Assembly: GCA_017557785.1 (NCBI GenBank)
Contig: JAFYYA010000058.1
Coordinates: forward strand, 1-64,000
Origin: Salinivirgaceae bacterium
GTDB lineage: Bacteria > Bacteroidota > Bacteroidia > Bacteroidales > SZUA-534
Direction of reading: 5' to 3'
Length of the DNA: 64,000 bases
A program made the position numbers and the translations under genes. Below are positions 43,801-50,437 of the stretch, in pieces (the first letter of the stretch is position 1; every line of letters begins with the position of its first letter). Below the pieces are notes generated by a model. It did not search any database. It had not been told where the DNA came from and was given only the letters and a program-made list of their open reading frames with translations.

Positions 43801-44674
43801 TGCGTTTGCGTTTGAAAATGAGCGAGATGAACACCACAATCACAATCAGCGCCACGATTGAAGTCAGGGCGGTGTCGTTCTTGATTTGCCGCGCGTTGTA
43901 GACGCTCACCGACGCCCCGCCGAAATATTCGGTTTTGACGCCCGTGTGCATCTTGTTCATTTTGTTGATGTTATCTTCGATAATATTTACAAGTCCTTCG
44001 TTTTCACCAATGCGGCCCATATTGTATTTTGGCGTCAGCACCATCATCAAAGTCGATGTGTCGGCGGTGAACAGGTAACTGTCGACCACCACATTGTCCG
44101 ATTCTATCTCGAAATCTTGCAGATTTTCAAGTGTTTGCAGACCCATCCCCATCGGGTCGCGCAAGATGAACTGCCGTGAGCCCACACCGATAGGCGACAC
44201 CAGGTTCTGATAGTTCTGGCGCATACGGCTGGCAATGCCGTTGCGGGTGATGACGGTGTCGAGCCGCACATAGTCACTGTCTGTCAGGAAGATGGGCAGA
44301 TGCGCGTAGACGAAATCGCTCACGCCGCCAATCATCTGATTGTCGATGCGCAGCAGGATGCCGCTCAGGTAGTCGGCGGCTTCGTTTTGAAGTGTTTGCT
44401 CAAGTTCTTCGGCCGCCTGAATCAGACTGTCGGCAGGCTCGTTGGCGCGTGGCGAGAAAAGTACCACAATCTTGTCCTTAACGTTCAGATTCTGAAACAC
44501 TTCGGCAGTCTTGTCATTGTCGCCCGCCGCAGGAAAGAAATCGGTTACGTTCTGCCTGAAACTGATTCGCGACACAGCCACGGCCATCAGCGCAATGCTG
44601 ACCACCAAAAAACTGTAAAACAGCACCTTGCGATGTTCGAAAAAGTGATAGAGACCTATGAATATTTTGCTCAT
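40829..44674 (-). CDS. MMPL/RND-type lipid exporter fused to acyltransferase and methyltransferase
   Basis: A 1281-aa three-part protein. Residues 1 to about 770 form a two-repeat MMPL/RND transporter: membrane helices, extracytoplasmic loops, and repeated helix bundles such as IAIGAGAAVIGIALSYSIHM and IIKLSTFIFGIGDDFSIF-like segments. Residues about 840-1050 are a PlsC-type acyltransferase with H(x)4D in NHQSFMDIL (near 896) and FPEGTRS (near 963). Residues about 1090-1281 are a SAM methyltransferase with ITDIGCGFGPLCYM (near 1110) and LGIDYDDDKIA. The set suggests acylation, methylation and export of a lipid or polyene. The start at 44674 is chosen because a -7 box (44719-44726) lies inside the longer frame. 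It is followed downstream by the giant gene, and preceded by GT2-DUF2062, a small exported protein and LolA-like genes. Confidence 0.85.
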   Translation of the reverse strand: MSKIFIGLYHFFEHRKVLFYSFLVVSIALMAVAVSRISFRQNVTDFFPAAGDNDKTAEVFQNLNVKDKIVVLFSPRANEPADSLIQAAEELEQTLQNEAADYLSGILLRIDNQMIGGVSDFVYAHLPIFLTDSDYVRLDTVITRNGIASRMRQNYQNLVSPIGVGSRQFILRDPMGMGLQTLENLQDFEIESDNVVVDSYLFTADTSTLMMVLTPKYNMGRIGENEGLVNIIEDNINKMNKMHTGVKTEYFGGASVSVYNARQIKNDTALTSIVALIVIVVFISLIFKRKRTVPLIIVPALFGCLFALALIALLKGEISSIAIGAGAAVIGIALSYSIHMLAHQNHVRTVEQLIDELAYPLTVGSFTTIGAFFALIFTSSALLRDFGLFASLTLIGTTLFCLIFLPHFLKGQADVKRGRMLRFIEKINAYHYERNRWLVGALLVVIVVSCFTAGHVLFNSSLMDMYYEPEHLKAAREKLESYYDGDEKTVMFVSVAPTDDSVLTVYNRINARLDSLQQAGLIRDYASASRFVVSPSEQRRRIALWRDFWTTERRQLLNESLQSEAEKYHFKANAFNTFHRWFDGDFEPVDLSRADGPFGTLMQEWQVPSDNSKMLITQVRLADTCKQQVYSLMGDNRDMVIFDRAFFTGQWIDAVNDDFNWILFTSSFLIFFALLISFGRLELTLMSFLPMLISWFIILGMMGLFGIEFNIINIILSTFIFGIGDDFSIFIMDGLQSKYRTGRQTLDSHKTAIFCSAFTIVVGMGALVFAQHPALQSISLLSVFGMLAVVLVAFTIQPIIFNFFIANPAAKGNMPYTVADVLLTFIGFGAFVLSCIVLRLLTFVMYVVPVRRIWKRRLICRLMNLACRFVFSVSRQVRYSKRLVDSTVFNRPAVVIANHQSFMDILSMLALSPRVVMVTNKWVWRSPVFGGLIRYAGFIFTGDGVELNQETVRQRIGEGFSVVIFPEGTRSTDGRIGRFHKGAFMLADTLELDIVPVLLYGTGDVIPKNQPFMVRRGKIVVSVLPRISHTDRSWGDTYQERTKRISAWFKAEYQKLYDELTTTSSTAIHSRIMHNFIFKGPVEEWYLRVKIRMEGNYELFDKLIPRRARITDIGCGFGPLCYMLAQTSADRDILGIDYDDDKIAVAQHGWLRQHCHLRFEQANALEYPLPQSDVFIMNDMLHYMSADHQQQLIEKCVAALADGGQIIIRDGNTEEQQRHRLTRFTELMSTRIIKFNKTEERLCFLSETRMRQIAAALGMTVETIQNDRYTSNTIYILRKKD

Positions 44675-44718
44675 TGCTCGTGTGTCCCGTTTGGGAAAAT
44701 CTTCAAAAGAATTTTCGG

Positions 44719-44726
44719 CAAAAGTA
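44719..44726 (-). promoter_or_regulatory. Candidate -7 promoter box of the MMPL fusion gene
   Basis: On the minus strand TACTTTTG, an exact TAnnTTTG match, 45 bases before the ATG at 44674. No -33 box is clear. Confidence 0.45.
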
Positions 44727-44770
44727 ACCAATTAGGCTTAAAAACAGAATCTTGTTCACCTTTATTTCCG

Positions 44771-44900
44771 CGCTGTAAGCGTAACTTATATTATGGCATT
44801 TTTATGATTTGCCCCTGTAGGGCGCCAATGTTGCGCTGCAACGTTACCCAAGGCGCCGCTTCGCTTGCCTTTGGCTATGTTGTCATTGCGCTTTCAGCGC
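44771..44900. repeat. Intergenic cluster of short palindromes
   Basis: The gap between the glycosyltransferase and MMPL genes holds several GC-rich palindromes: CGCTGTAAGCG at 44771-44781, CCCTGTAGGG at 44813-44822, GTTGCGCTGCAAC at 44830-44842, and GCGCTTTCAGCGC at 44888-44900 (two bases before the TAA stop of the glycosyltransferase). Such spacing resembles REP/MITE-like or processed RNA elements. None has a T-tract typical of a terminator. No coding potential seen. Confidence 0.5.
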
Positions 44901-44901
44901 G

Positions 44902-46104
44902 TTAGTGATTGCCAGCCCGTTTTTTTCTTCTAAACACCGTCAGTAGCCCCAGCGCCACCGCGCCCACAACCACGCTGCATAAGGCCGCAAACACAATGCT
45001 TCCGACAATGTACGGCAGCAGCGAGTGCTTGACGCTTTCGAGCGTGATGTTGCTCAAAGTCAACTCTATAGGCACTTGCAGAACCTTGCAACCTGTGTAG
45101 TAACTGCCGTAAATCAGGAACGGCAGCATTGGCGGAATACTGATATTTGACGCCACAAGTGTCAGTATCTTGTTGACTTTCAACAAATGAGCAATGGCAA
45201 AAGCAACAATCATCTGATAGCCCCAAATTGGGACAATGCCCATAAAAATGCCCAGCATTACGGCAGCCGTGATGCGCAGATTGGAATCGGGCGAGTGGGT
45301 TATGTTGTCGCTGATGAATTGTTTGATGTTCTCGCGGGTGAGTTTTCGGCAGAAGTTGCGTGGATAAATCCATAGCAGCGCAATCAGCACCAGCACAGTG
45401 TTCAAGATGCTGATGCGTGTGAAGTCGCGGCCAGGGCGGAAGTGCGAAACTCGTTCACCTTCAGGCGGATAATAGACGTGAACAGGAATGTTTCTGACCG
45501 CAACACCGCCCCACGATGCAAACACCAGCGCTTCCAACTCAAACTCGTATTTGGCTGTGTAATACCATTTTTGCACATTCATTTGCGTCAGCGGGTAGAG
45601 CCTGTAGCCCGATTGAGTGTCGGGCAAGTTGATGCCCGTCTCAACCTTGAACCAGAAGTTCGAGAATTTATTGGCGAAGGTGTTTTTGCCAGGCATATTG
45701 TCGGCCTGAATGTTGCGTGAGCCAACAAGCAGATTGTCAGGCGTCTGCTCAATCTCGTTGACAAATGTCGGGATGTCCGATGCAAAGTGCTGCCCGTCGC
45801 TGTCGATGGTGATGGCATAGCGGAACCCAGCCGCTTTGGCGCGGCACAGACCGTTTTTCAGGGCCGTTCCCTTGCCGCTGTTGTGCTCGTGAGTCAGAAT
45901 CTCAATACCGTCTATCTGGCTCAGAATCTGTGCGGTATCATCAGTCGAGCCGTCATTGACAACAATAATGTGGTTGGCGTACTGTTTCACATCAGCCACA
46001 ACCTGCCCAATGGTCTTGCAATTGTTGTAGGTTGGGATGACAACCACAATTCCGAGCCTGTCGAGCGCCGCGCGCCAGTCGATATTGTTTTCACTCTGAT
46101 TCAT
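44902..46104 (-). CDS. Family 2 glycosyltransferase fused to DUF2062 membrane domain
   Basis: A 400-aa protein. Residues about 15-240 are a GT2 (GT-A) domain: VVVIPTYNNCKTIGQVV, IIVVNDGSTDDTAQIL, the metal-binding ITIDSDGQHF and LLVGSRN. One membrane helix follows. Residues about 280-390 are a DUF2062 domain with several helices (AVMLGIFMGIVPIWGYQMIVAFAIAHLL). This fusion is common in aryl-polyene/flexirubin and related lipid loci, where it is thought to glycosylate the lipid head. A TTG three codons upstream is rejected because the -7 box overlaps it. Confidence 0.85.
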   Translation of the reverse strand: MNQSENNIDWRAALDRLGIVVVIPTYNNCKTIGQVVADVKQYANHIIVVNDGSTDDTAQILSQIDGIEILTHEHNSGKGTALKNGLCRAKAAGFRYAITIDSDGQHFASDIPTFVNEIEQTPDNLLVGSRNIQADNMPGKNTFANKFSNFWFKVETGINLPDTQSGYRLYPLTQMNVQKWYYTAKYEFELEALVFASWGGVAVRNIPVHVYYPPEGERVSHFRPGRDFTRISILNTVLVLIALLWIYPRNFCRKLTRENIKQFISDNITHSPDSNLRITAAVMLGIFMGIVPIWGYQMIVAFAIAHLLKVNKILTLVASNISIPPMLPFLIYGSYYTGCKVLQVPIELTLSNITLESVKHSLLPYIVGSIVFAALCSVVVGAVALGLLTVFRRKKRAGNH

Positions 46105-46110
46105 AGGGGG

Positions 46111-46118
46111 CAAATATA
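46111..46118 (-). promoter_or_regulatory. -7 promoter box of the GT2-DUF2062 gene
   Basis: On the minus strand TATATTTG, exact TAnnTTTG, ending only six bases before the ATG at 46104. Transcription starting 5-7 bases downstream would give a nearly leaderless mRNA. Upstream lies the repetitive stretch AGGATTTAGGAATTAGG (46122-46138). Confidence 0.5.
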
Positions 46119-46172
46119 TTCAGGATTTAGGAATTAGGGGTTAGGATTTTTTCGAAGTTGGGGTCGCTCGCT

Positions 46173-46697
46173 TCACGAATCCTTCGATCCTTCTTTCAAT
46201 TCTTCAACCGTCATCCGCAGCCTTATCCACGGATGTTTAATCAGCACCTGCTCAACGTTTCCTTCGGCGTTGTAGATTATTGTGTAGACCGATTTGCCGA
46301 ATCCCGTTCCGCTTTTCCGCAGCTCTTTGCCGGGTGTTTGTTTTTTCAGCTTGGCGCGATTGCGGTCCACCAGCAGTACGCGAAGGTCGCGCTCGAGCAG
46401 TTGCAGCACTTTCGGGCGGCGCATCGGCTCAACGCAGCTGTTCACTTTTAGCGAGTCGGGCGTTAAGCTGAAATCGAAGATTGTCGGGCCAAAGTACGAT
46501 GTTGCCAGCACGCGCGGTCCGTTGGCGGTTTGGCGGGCAATCATCATACCGCTCAAGTGGTTGCCACGGGCGTCAACCTGAAGGTTGTGTCGTGCGGTTT
46601 TACCGGGTGCGATTATCGGTTGCGCCCAGCTCGAATGTGCCGCGGCGAGCCAAACAAAGCTTATTGTCAATATTTTGAGTAAGCCGCGGGACATCAT
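46173..46697 (-). CDS. Small exported protein of the lipid-export module
   Basis: A 174-aa protein with a signal peptide (MMSRGLLKILTISFVWLAAA, cleavage after SWAQ). The remainder has beta strands (HNLQVDARGNHLSGMMIARQT, LATSYFGPTIFDFSLTP) and a basic stretch (DRNRAKLKKQ). I do not recognise the family with certainty. Its size, export signal and position between LolA-like and glycosyltransferase genes recall DUF3261 lipoproteins of aryl-polyene clusters, though no lipobox is present. It overlaps the LolA-like stop as ATGA, so the two are translationally coupled. Confidence 0.55.
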   Translation of the reverse strand: MMSRGLLKILTISFVWLAAAHSSWAQPIIAPGKTARHNLQVDARGNHLSGMMIARQTANGPRVLATSYFGPTIFDFSLTPDSLKVNSCVEPMRRPKVLQLLERDLRVLLVDRNRAKLKKQTPGKELRKSGTGFGKSVYTIIYNAEGNVEQVLIKHPWIRLRMTVEELKEGSKDS

Positions 46698-47323
46698 TGC
46701 ATTGAGAAGCGGCTCTCGTCTTTCAACTGATTGAAGCGTTTGTTGGTGAACCGATAATCGGTGTAGTCGGCTTCGTTCTCGTACATCCGCAGTTGGTCAA
46801 CCGACATATCAGCCTTGCTCAACCTAATCTCGATGGCCGACACGTAGTCTTTCACCGCCTTGTTGCGTGGTGTGATGCTGACAATATACTGTTTGTCATC
46901 TTCCTGATATTTAAGGTCGTAGTTGCCGTTCATACGGTTCAAGTCGCCCACCATACAGGCAGTTATCATATCCTGCATCTCGTTCATCATCTTGTTCGAG
47001 TTGAGCTGCATAATGCTTTTCTTGCCGTCGGCCACAATTTTCAGCCTGTTGCCGTTAATCACAATCAGATAGTTCAGCGGCTGCGAGTAGTCGAGACTTA
47101 TCTTATTCTCTTTCAAATAGTAGAACCGCCCTTTCGACACCACGTCTTCGTCAAACATATCGAGATGTTTCACTTGCGTGAAATCGCTCTCAATCGACTG
47201 CAGCTTGCCGGCTGTTTCCTTCAGCTGTGTTTCGAATTTTTGCATATCAGCTATGTCGTGGGGCTGTGCCACTGCTGTCTGCGCCATCAAGGCTGCTGCA
47301 ATGAGTGTCAATAAAGGTTTCAT
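46694..47323 (-). CDS. LolA-like outer-membrane lipoprotein carrier protein
   Basis: A 209-aa periplasmic protein with signal peptide MKPLLTLIAAALMAQTAVAQ. The LolA pattern is clear: KLQSIESDFTQVKHL, KGRFYYLKENKISLDYSQPLNYLIVINGNRLKI, and a half-barrel of strands. LolA-like proteins carry lipid-modified cargo across the periplasm; paralogues inside aryl-polyene-type clusters are thought to carry the cluster's own lipid. It is the first gene of the leftward module and is coupled by ATGA to the next gene. It is divergent from hxpB. Confidence 0.8.
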   Translation of the reverse strand: MKPLLTLIAAALMAQTAVAQPHDIADMQKFETQLKETAGKLQSIESDFTQVKHLDMFDEDVVSKGRFYYLKENKISLDYSQPLNYLIVINGNRLKIVADGKKSIMQLNSNKMMNEMQDMITACMVGDLNRMNGNYDLKYQEDDKQYIVSITPRNKAVKDYVSAIEIRLSKADMSVDQLRMYENEADYTDYRFTNKRFNQLKDESRFSMQ

Positions 47324-47424
47324 TGTCTTGTTTTTTTGGGCCGCAATTTACTCAACATTTAATAAAATATAGTTATTGCCCGATTTATTAGCCACAAGCC
47401 GCCAATACTCATATAAGATTATCC

Positions 47425-47432
47425 TATTTTTG
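47425..47432 (+). promoter_or_regulatory. Candidate -7 promoter box of hxpB
   Basis: TATTTTTG fits TAnnTTTG and ends 17 bases before the ATG at 47450. No -33 box is clear. Confidence 0.4.
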
Positions 47433-47449
47433 CCGCAAAACCGACAGCA

Positions 47450-48103
47450 ATGATAAAATCAGTCATATTCGATATGGACGGCATAATAGTTGATTCGGAG
47501 CCGTTCTGGCGCATGGCCGAGCGTACCGTTTTCGGTAGTAAAGGCATTATGCTGACAGAAGAGTTGTGCCGTTCAACAACCGGAATGCGCCTCGACAATG
47601 TTGTATCTCATTGGAACAGTATTTATCCTGGTCACATTACTGATGAACATCAGACAGCCACTGAAATATTGCAAGAAGTGACGCGGTTGGTAACCACCTA
47701 TGGTGAACCAATGAAGGGTGTTCATCAGGCAGCTCAATTGTTTGCCTCACATGGATGCACCATGGCTTTGGCATCGGCATCGGCCATGTCACTTATCAAT
47801 GCAGTGATAGATAAACTTGATGTACGTCAATATTTTAGCATTATACAATCTGCAGAGAATGTCAAGTATGGCAAACCTCATCCCGAGATTTTCCTTACCA
47901 CTGCAGAAAGTCTCGGCACCAATCCCGAGGAGTGTCTGGTGATTGAAGATTCTATATACGGCGTGATTGCCGGCAAAGCTGCCCGCATGAAAGTTATAGC
48001 TGTGCCCGACAAGGAGTTTGCTGGCCGCCGGGAGTATGGCGTTGCCGATGCAGTTTTGCATTCACTTGCTGAAATTGATGAAGCGTTGTTTAATCAATTG
48101 TGA
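47450..48103 (+). CDS. hxpB: HAD-family hexose/hexitol phosphatase (HxpB-like)
   Basis: A 217-aa cytosolic HAD-IA phosphatase. Motif I is FDMDGIIVDSEPFW (nucleophile D8, acid D10), motif II LASASAMSL, motif III Lys in KYGKPHPEIF, and motif IV VIEDSIYGVIAGKAA. The WRMAE after motif I and the cap sequence resemble E. coli HxpB (YniC), which hydrolyses 2-deoxyglucose-6-phosphate and hexitol phosphates; beta-phosphoglucomutase relatives share the motifs. A one-gene unit with its own promoter. Confidence 0.8.
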   Translation: MIKSVIFDMDGIIVDSEPFWRMAERTVFGSKGIMLTEELCRSTTGMRLDNVVSHWNSIYPGHITDEHQTATEILQEVTRLVTTYGEPMKGVHQAAQLFASHGCTMALASASAMSLINAVIDKLDVRQYFSIIQSAENVKYGKPHPEIFLTTAESLGTNPEECLVIEDSIYGVIAGKAARMKVIAVPDKEFAGRREYGVADAVLHSLAEIDEALFNQL

Positions 48104-48163
48104 TTGTTAGGTTTATGCCGTATTGGATGTTCGCAAAACAGAATTCTATCCGAGGATAAACAC

Positions 48164-48191
48164 AAAAAAGCCCCGAACAATAGTTCGAGGC
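48164..48191 (-). terminator. Terminator of the AT-rich lipoprotein gene
   Basis: GCCCCGAAC at 48170-48178 pairs with GTTCGAGGC at 48183-48191 (one mismatch, AATA loop). On the minus strand it is followed by six T. It lies 25 bases after the stop at 48217. Confidence 0.75.
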
Positions 48192-48216
48192 GTATTATTT
48201 ACGAATATTAATTTCG

Positions 48217-48672
48217 TTAATTTCCTGATTCTGATGCAGCAATTAATAACCACACAGTGAGTATGCCCACCAAACCTAACCCAACTATAGTTTTTTTCTT
48301 ATCAAATACTTTTTCTTCCTTAACATCATCTGTTGTAACATTATAGCAGACCTTATTTCCGTCAATAAAAACATTGGTTTGTTTTTTAGTTTCAGTAAGA
48401 TTGATGGAATTGGTAAATTTCCCATTTGCGGAAGACCCCTTTTGACTTTTTACTTCATAAATCAATATTTCACCATCCTTACCATTAGATGCTGTTCTAT
48501 CTGGTGGGCCAAGTAACTCAATTATTTCGGCATGAGTTTTGCCATTTAATTTTGCATTGTAATCATCTTGCAATGATACATATTGTGTTGAATGACACGA
48601 TGTTAAAAGTACAGAGCAAGCCAGTGTCAAACAAATAAATTTAAACGCTTTTGTGTTTCTATATCTAAACAT
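48217..48672 (-). CDS. AT-rich lipoprotein, BamE/SmpA-like, with C-terminal membrane helix
   Basis: A 151-aa protein. A lipoprotein signal ends in LLTSC (near residue 26). Then KLNGKTHAEIIELLGPPDRTASNG resembles the helix-strand start of BamE/SmpA/OmlA lipoproteins (KxGxTxxEVxxxLGxP). The last 20 residues (TIVGLGLVGILTVWLLIAAS) are strongly hydrophobic, so the protein may touch two membranes or be misfolded without a partner. The gene is AT-richer than its neighbours, as is the XRE gene just upstream, which suggests joint acquisition. Function unknown. The ATG at 48672 is preferred over one seven codons upstream. Confidence 0.5.
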   Translation of the reverse strand: MFRYRNTKAFKFICLTLACSVLLTSCHSTQYVSLQDDYNAKLNGKTHAEIIELLGPPDRTASNGKDGEILIYEVKSQKGSSANGKFTNSINLTETKKQTNVFIDGNKVCYNVTTDDVKEEKVFDKKKTIVGLGLVGILTVWLLIAASESGN

Positions 48673-48747
48673 ACTTGTAAGTTTTAAAATCAACTTACAA
48701 GATGGCGTATAACTGCCCGATTTACAATCAAAAGCAGTGAATGTTTG

Positions 48748-48984
48748 TCACTCTTTTGTCGCCAATAATTCACTGATGCTTTTTTCGGTCAAATCAGCGT
48801 ACTCTTTTAGAAAATTGTGTTTTAAGGCAATCGATATTCGCACAAGCATTTGAACATCAATTGTTTCTTTTAGAAAAATCTTATAAATATTGGTTCGGTC
48901 GCAACAAAGCCTTTTGGCAAGCCACTTGGCAGGGCGTTCTTGACGCTCTAACTCTTGTTTTATCAAACTTCCTATGTGCGGCAT
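48748..48984 (-). CDS. Small XRE-like helix-turn-helix protein
   Basis: A 78-aa protein, MPHIGSLIKQELERQERPAKWLAKRLCCDRTNIYK..., in which residues about 15-55 form a helix-turn-helix of the lambda-repressor type (PAKWLAKRLCCDRTNIYKI). Bacteroidota have many such single-domain proteins, most untested. It lies 75 bases before the lipoprotein gene on the same strand. An inverted repeat at 48999-49021, 15 bases upstream of the ATG, may be its operator. Confidence 0.65.
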   Translation of the reverse strand: MPHIGSLIKQELERQERPAKWLAKRLCCDRTNIYKIFLKETIDVQMLVRISIALKHNFLKEYADLTEKSISELLATKE

Positions 48985-48998
48985 AAATAAAGGCGTTG

Positions 48999-49021
48999 AA
49001 TTGAATCAATCTTATTCAATT
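48999..49021. promoter_or_regulatory. Inverted repeat upstream of the XRE-like gene
   Basis: AATTGAAT at 48999-49006 and ATTCAATT at 49014-49021 are exact reverse complements, spaced by seven bases. A minus-strand TAAGATTG (one base off the -7 consensus) lies in the spacer region, 49013-49006. The place and symmetry suit autoregulation. The rest of 49022-49169 shows nothing recognisable. Confidence 0.45.
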
Positions 49022-49169
49022 AGAAAGGCTCTGGTAAACCATTTGCTGCAAATAAGACGAAACAATTCACGCCCGAAGACGTGAACTTCTCGTACCATAT
49101 TCTCGCAGCGAAAAATTTACCAGATTTTATCTAACTGAGAACAAGCACGTTGGCTCTATGTAATTTTAG

Positions 49170-49205
49170 AAAACGCCCCAGAATAATTATTCCGGAGCGT
49201 TTTTA
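49170..49205 (-). terminator. Hairpin terminator between ilvE and the XRE-like gene
   Basis: AAAACGC at 49170-49176 pairs with GCGTTTT at 49198-49204. The stem continues through CC/GG and GAATA/TATTC with single mismatches. The T-tract is stronger on the plus strand, but only ilvE (minus strand, stop at 49250) reads into it, so it most likely ends ilvE. Confidence 0.65.
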
Positions 49206-49249
49206 TTCATCATACTTATAAAAGTTTTATTCGTTTATAATTCAACATT

Positions 49250-50272
49250 TTATCCAATAACCACGCGAGTCCAGTTGTGCTTGTCAGGCTCTGTGCCGTA
49301 TTGGATGCCGCGCAGCAAGTTGTAGAGCTTCGTCGAAACCGGACCGGGTTTGCCGTCCTTCGAGAAGACGAAGGTCTTCTTTTGCTCAAGGTCGTCAATC
49401 TTCGAGATTGGCGAGATAACAGCTGCTGTTCCGCAAGCGCCAGCTTCTTCGAATGTTGCCAATTCCTCTTCCGGAATCTGGCGGCGCTCAACCGTCATTC
49501 CAAGATCCTCGGCAAGCTGCATAAGGCTCTTGTTGGTGATTGAAGGCAGAATCGAAGACGATTTTGGTGTCACGTAAGTGTTGTTCTTGATACCGAAGAA
49601 GTTAGCCGCACCGCACTCATCCATATATTTCTTCTCTTTAGCGTCGAGATAGAACTCGCAGGCATAGCCAAGGTCGTGAGCCATCTTGTTGGCGCGCAGG
49701 CTGGCGGCATAGTTTCCACCTACCTTGTAGATGCCGGTGCCAAGCGGAGCCGAACGGTCGAACTCGCGGATGATGACGTATGGGTTGCAGGCAAATCCGC
49801 CCTTGAAGTACGGACCCACCGGTGTTGCAAAAATCAGGAACAGATATTCCGATGCCGGATGAACGCCCACTTGTGCGCTTGTGCCGATGAGTAGCGGACG
49901 CAGATAGAGCGTTGCGCCGGTCTCGTAGGGCGGAATATATTTTTCGTTGAGGCGCACCACCATATCAATCATCTTATTGAAAGTTTCGGTCGGCAGCTCG
50001 GGCATCAGAATGCCGCGGCAGGTCGATTGCAGGCGGGCTGCGTTCTCGTCAGAGCGGAACACTCGCACCTTGCCGTCGGGGCAGCGGTATGCCTTCAAGC
50101 CTTCAAAGGCTTCCTGTCCGTAGTGTAGGCAGGTGGCAGCCATATGCATCGGGATTGTCTCTTCGGAGCAAGTCTCAATCTCGCCCCATTTGCCGTCGCG
50201 ATAGTAGCAACGGACATTGTAGTCAGTCTTTCGGTAGCCAAATCCTATGTTGGCCCAATCAATGTTTTCCAT
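49250..50272 (-). CDS. ilvE: Branched-chain amino-acid aminotransferase
   Basis: A 340-aa PLP enzyme that transfers the amino group between glutamate and the keto acids of leucine, isoleucine and valine. It is the class IV type II form: DYNVRCYYRDGKWGEIE, HYGQEAFEGLKAYRCPDG, RPLLIGTSAQVGVHPASEY, the PLP-lysine region GTGIYKVGGNYAAS, and EAGACGTAAVISPI near the C terminus. The start at 50272 (MENIDWANIGFGYRK) matches family length; upstream codons include the promoter. Single-gene unit, divergent from prmA. Confidence 0.93.
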   Translation of the reverse strand: MENIDWANIGFGYRKTDYNVRCYYRDGKWGEIETCSEETIPMHMAATCLHYGQEAFEGLKAYRCPDGKVRVFRSDENAARLQSTCRGILMPELPTETFNKMIDMVVRLNEKYIPPYETGATLYLRPLLIGTSAQVGVHPASEYLFLIFATPVGPYFKGGFACNPYVIIREFDRSAPLGTGIYKVGGNYAASLRANKMAHDLGYACEFYLDAKEKKYMDECGAANFFGIKNNTYVTPKSSSILPSITNKSLMQLAEDLGMTVERRQIPEEELATFEEAGACGTAAVISPISKIDDLEQKKTFVFSKDGKPGPVSTKLYNLLRGIQYGTEPDKHNWTRVVIG

Positions 50273-50299
50273 AACACTTTTCTTTTCAAAAAAAACAAC

Positions 50300-50307
50300 C
50301 AAAGGTA
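50300..50307 (-). promoter_or_regulatory. Candidate -7 promoter box of ilvE
   Basis: On the minus strand TACCTTTG, exact TAnnTTTG, 27 bases before the ATG. TTTG at 50334-50331 is a -33 candidate at a long 23-base spacing. Confidence 0.5.
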
Positions 50308-50437
50308 GAAATTTTAGCAATAGTGTCACACAAAAAGTTCGGCAAAATGCCGCTTTCCATTTCAAATGCTTGCTTAATTGCTAATTCCTACATTCTAAAT
50401 CCTAAATAAATATTATCTTGTCCGAAATTTGTCGATA

